DNA from: Diaphorobacter ruginosibacter
Lineage (GTDB): Bacteria; Pseudomonadota; Gammaproteobacteria; Burkholderiales; Burkholderiaceae_C
Assembly: GCF_014395975.1 (NCBI RefSeq)
Contig: NZ_CP060714.1
Location: 2,108,001-2,172,000 of the forward strand
Direction of reading: 5' to 3'
Length of the DNA: 64,000 bases
Below, piece after piece: positions 62,286-64,000 of the stretch. The stretch's first letter is position 1; each line of letters opens with the position of its first letter. Made by a program: the position numbers and the translations under genes. Under the pieces are notes generated by a model, which did no database searches, was not told the DNA's origin, and saw only the letters and a program-made list of their open reading frames with translations.

Positions 62286-63197
62286 GTGAACAAGACAATC
62301 CGTTTCCAACGCAAACGATCGCTCATGGGCGCTCTGTGCCTTGCGGGCGCGATCGGGGCCAGCCCGGGCGTGCATGCCACCGAAGGCGGAGGCCTGGGCA
62401 TCTATCCCGATGGGCTGGAGAACTATTTCGTGGGTGCACTGCCTCCGCCCGGCGTGCACTTCCTGCTCTACGGCGGCGCGATGCGCTACGACAAGCTGCG
62501 AGGCAACAGCGGGCAGTCGCTGCTGAGCGACTTCAAGGTGGACGTGAACGTGCTCGCCCCGCGCCTGGTCTGGGTGACGAACCAGACCGTGGCCGGCGGC
62601 CAGCTTGCGTTCCATGCCATTGCCCCGCTGCTGGACGTGAAGTTCCGCGCCAACGGTGCAACCTTCAAGAGCTCGGGCCTCGGCGACCTCACGCTGGGCG
62701 CGGCGCTGGGGTACCACCATTCGCCGTCGCTGCATCAGGTGGTGGGACTGGATATCTATGCACCCACGGGCGACTACAGCACAAAGGATCCTTCCAGCCT
62801 CGGCAAGAACTACTGGACCTTCCAGCCCGTCTGGGCCATCACCTACATGCAGCCGCAAGGGTTCAACGCCGACCTGAAGCTCATGTACGACATCAACCGT
62901 CGCAACAGCGACACCGATACACGTTCGGGTCAGGCCATCCATGCCGACTACGCGGCAGGCTGGGGCTTCGGGAACGGCTGGGTTGCCGGCGTGGGCGGCC
63001 ACGTGTTCCAGCAGGTGCAGGATGACCGCGGGCCTGCCAGTGCCATGGGCAAGGCGCGGGCAGTCGCCATCGGCCCCTCGATCCGCTATGCCAACGAAAA
63101 GGGCGTGCTCGTCACGTTGAAGTGGCAAAAGGAATTCAACGTACGCAACCGTCCCGAAGGACAGCAGCTGTTCGTGAAGGCAACGATACCGTTCTAG
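62286..63197 (+). CDS. Outer-membrane channel, phenol-MetA/SphA-like
   Basis: The 303-residue product starts at a GTG with AAGGAG 8 bases upstream. The signal peptide ends GVHATEGG. The pattern GGLGIYPDGLENYFVGALPP, VWVTNQTVAGGQLAFHAIAP, GLGDLTLGAALGYHHSPSLH and ending FVKATIPF is typical of the COG4313 'MetA-pathway of phenol degradation' outer-membrane family. It probably helps uptake of the aromatic substrate. It is the last gene before a strong terminator. Confidence 0.87.
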   Translation: MNKTIRFQRKRSLMGALCLAGAIGASPGVHATEGGGLGIYPDGLENYFVGALPPPGVHFLLYGGAMRYDKLRGNSGQSLLSDFKVDVNVLAPRLVWVTNQTVAGGQLAFHAIAPLLDVKFRANGATFKSSGLGDLTLGAALGYHHSPSLHQVVGLDIYAPTGDYSTKDPSSLGKNYWTFQPVWAITYMQPQGFNADLKLMYDINRRNSDTDTRSGQAIHADYAAGWGFGNGWVAGVGGHVFQQVQDDRGPASAMGKARAVAIGPSIRYANEKGVLVTLKWQKEFNVRNRPEGQQLFVKATIPF

Positions 63198-63240
63198 CCC
63201 GAACCGGCGCGAGCCATCCCATGCGAGTGACGACAAGCTT

Positions 63241-63274
63241 GCGCCCCGGATCGCAGGGTCTGGGGCGCTTTTTT
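63241..63274 (+). terminator. Rho-independent terminator of the indole-type operon
   Basis: The stem GCGCCCC pairs with GGGGCGC around a 14-base loop and is followed by six T. It ends 77 bases after the channel gene and lies between convergent genes. Confidence 0.88.
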
Positions 63275-63323
63275 GGGGACCGTGGGTCGGGAATCGGCGC
63301 GCCGGTTGGGGGCGGGGGAGGTG

Positions 63324-64000
63324 TCAGCGCCTGCGCAGCGTCTGGCTGGGAGATTCTCCATAGCGCTGCTTGTACTCGCTGCTGAAGCGCCCGAGGTGTG
63401 CAAAACCCCATCGCAGGGCCACGGCCGCCACATTGCTGGTTTCGCTGCCCAGCAGTTCGCTGCGCGCACGCTCCATGCGCAGGTCACGGAGATACTGCAT
63501 CGGGCTGATTCCGAGGAAATCCTTGAAGCCGGAGTAGAGGCTTCGCAAGCTCACGCCCGCCACGTCGGCCAGTTGTTCCACGGAAAGCGGTTCGTGCGCA
63601 TGGGTCTGCATGAAGTCCTGCGCGCGCCGCACATGGCGGGGCAGAACGGTTCCACAGCGCGCTGGGGCTGTTTCGCTGTGGTTGTGGCGGTGCGAGGTCA
63701 GCAGTATCAGCGTGACGAGCTGCTCGATCTGGGAAACCAGCAACTTGTTCTGCGAGAGATCCGCATGGTGCGTTGTGCAATCGAGCAGATACGACATGAG
63801 GCAGCGCCAGGGGGCATTGTCCTGCCAGTGAAGGCCCAGCTCGAACCGCAGCGGCTGCTTGAGCGGATGGCCCAGGTAGCTCGCCAGCGAGCGCTCGACC
63901 TGCGAGCGGGTGATGCGGATCATCAGCTGATCGGCGTCGGCGCTCCAGTGCATGCGGGTTTCGTCATCCGGGCTCAGCACGGAGGCCACGCTCTGGTTGG
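63324..64000 (-). CDS. AraC-family transcriptional regulator, 5' end beyond window
   Basis: The frame is open to the right edge, so the N-terminus is missing; 221 codons follow the first in-window start codon. The visible part of the N-terminal domain (SVLSPDDETRMHWSADADQL) fits the AraC_binding_2 type. Two helix-turn-helices follow: PLSVEQLADVAGVSLRSLYS and VAAVALRWGFAHLGRFSSEY then YKQRYGESPSQTLRRR. It is convergent with the indole-type operon and probably its activator, as in related clusters where an AraC regulator controls the indole oxygenase genes. Confidence 0.88.
   Translation of the reverse strand, partial: NQSVASVLSPDDETRMHWSADADQLMIRITRSQVERSLASYLGHPLKQPLRFELGLHWQDNAPWRCLMSYLLDCTTHHADLSQNKLLVSQIEQLVTLILLTSHRHNHSETAPARCGTVLPRHVRRAQDFMQTHAHEPLSVEQLADVAGVSLRSLYSGFKDFLGISPMQYLRDLRMERARSELLGSETSNVAAVALRWGFAHLGRFSSEYKQRYGESPSQTLRRR

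Noticed and set aside
1..64000. CRISPR arrays, tRNA or rRNA genes
   Set aside because: No regularly spaced short direct repeats, cloverleaf-like segments or rRNA-like conserved stretches were noticed. A tRNAscan or Infernal run would settle this.

Overview
The window is GC-rich, densely coded DNA from a Gram-negative bacterium. Several traits point to a beta-proteobacterium of the Burkholderiales, most likely Comamonadaceae: many secreted proteins end in IPTL-CTERM-type tails, MocR/GNAT/MFS genes are grouped together, siderophore uptake is TonB-dependent, and there is a StyA-type aromatic-degradation operon. No rRNA, tRNA, CRISPR array, transposase or integrase was seen. The genus is an inference.

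Region by region. (1) 1-5.3 kb: a curli-like secretion locus on the minus strand (repeat-containing fibre-subunit candidate, small secreted protein, CsgG-type lipoprotein with peptidoglycan-binding and DUF4384 domains, cut by the window edge). It is divergent from a NarL-type response regulator and a HisKA_3-type histidine kinase. (2) 5.4-9.5 kb: AsmA-family protein, small hypothetical protein, RluA-family pseudouridine synthase. (3) 9.5-17.7 kb: a 1704-residue secreted repeat protein with an IPTL-CTERM tail, three tandem tail-collar (microcystin-dependent-protein-like) genes of which one is frameshifted, two DUF6916-like genes and an acetyltransferase. (4) 17.7-24 kb: MocR regulator divergent from a GNAT-MFS pair, a Calx-beta IPTL-CTERM protein, a hairpin repeat and a lipoprotein. 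(5) 24-32 kb: two paralogous sensor kinases flanking an SDR-aldehyde dehydrogenase pair, plus a REC-AraC response regulator. (6) 32.8-41.8 kb: four consecutive surface-protein genes with IPTL-CTERM-like C-termini; one has a frameshift inside its signal peptide. (7) 42-46.4 kb: lipoprotein, ECF sigma and Cys-free anti-sigma; cytochrome c and ferritin-like pair; a second ECF sigma; GNAT. (8) 46.4-56.8 kb: TetR regulator divergent from a seven-gene, tightly coupled siderophore-uptake operon (two half-ABC transporters, two FecCD permeases, ATPase, Tat-type binding protein, TonB receptor). (9) 57.1-64 kb: a probable indole-degradation operon (SDR, StyA-like monooxygenase, flavin reductase, FAD oxidoreductase, isatin-hydrolase-like cyclase, outer-membrane channel) ending in a strong terminator, followed by a convergent AraC regulator cut by the right edge.

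The candidates for something undescribed are: the curli-like locus with its own two-component system; the tail-collar/DUF6916/giant IPTL protein cluster; and the indole operon, where an isatin hydrolase and a phytoene-desaturase-like flavoprotein appear to replace the usual last step. Two single-base frameshifts (about 16230 and 35520) need read-level checking.
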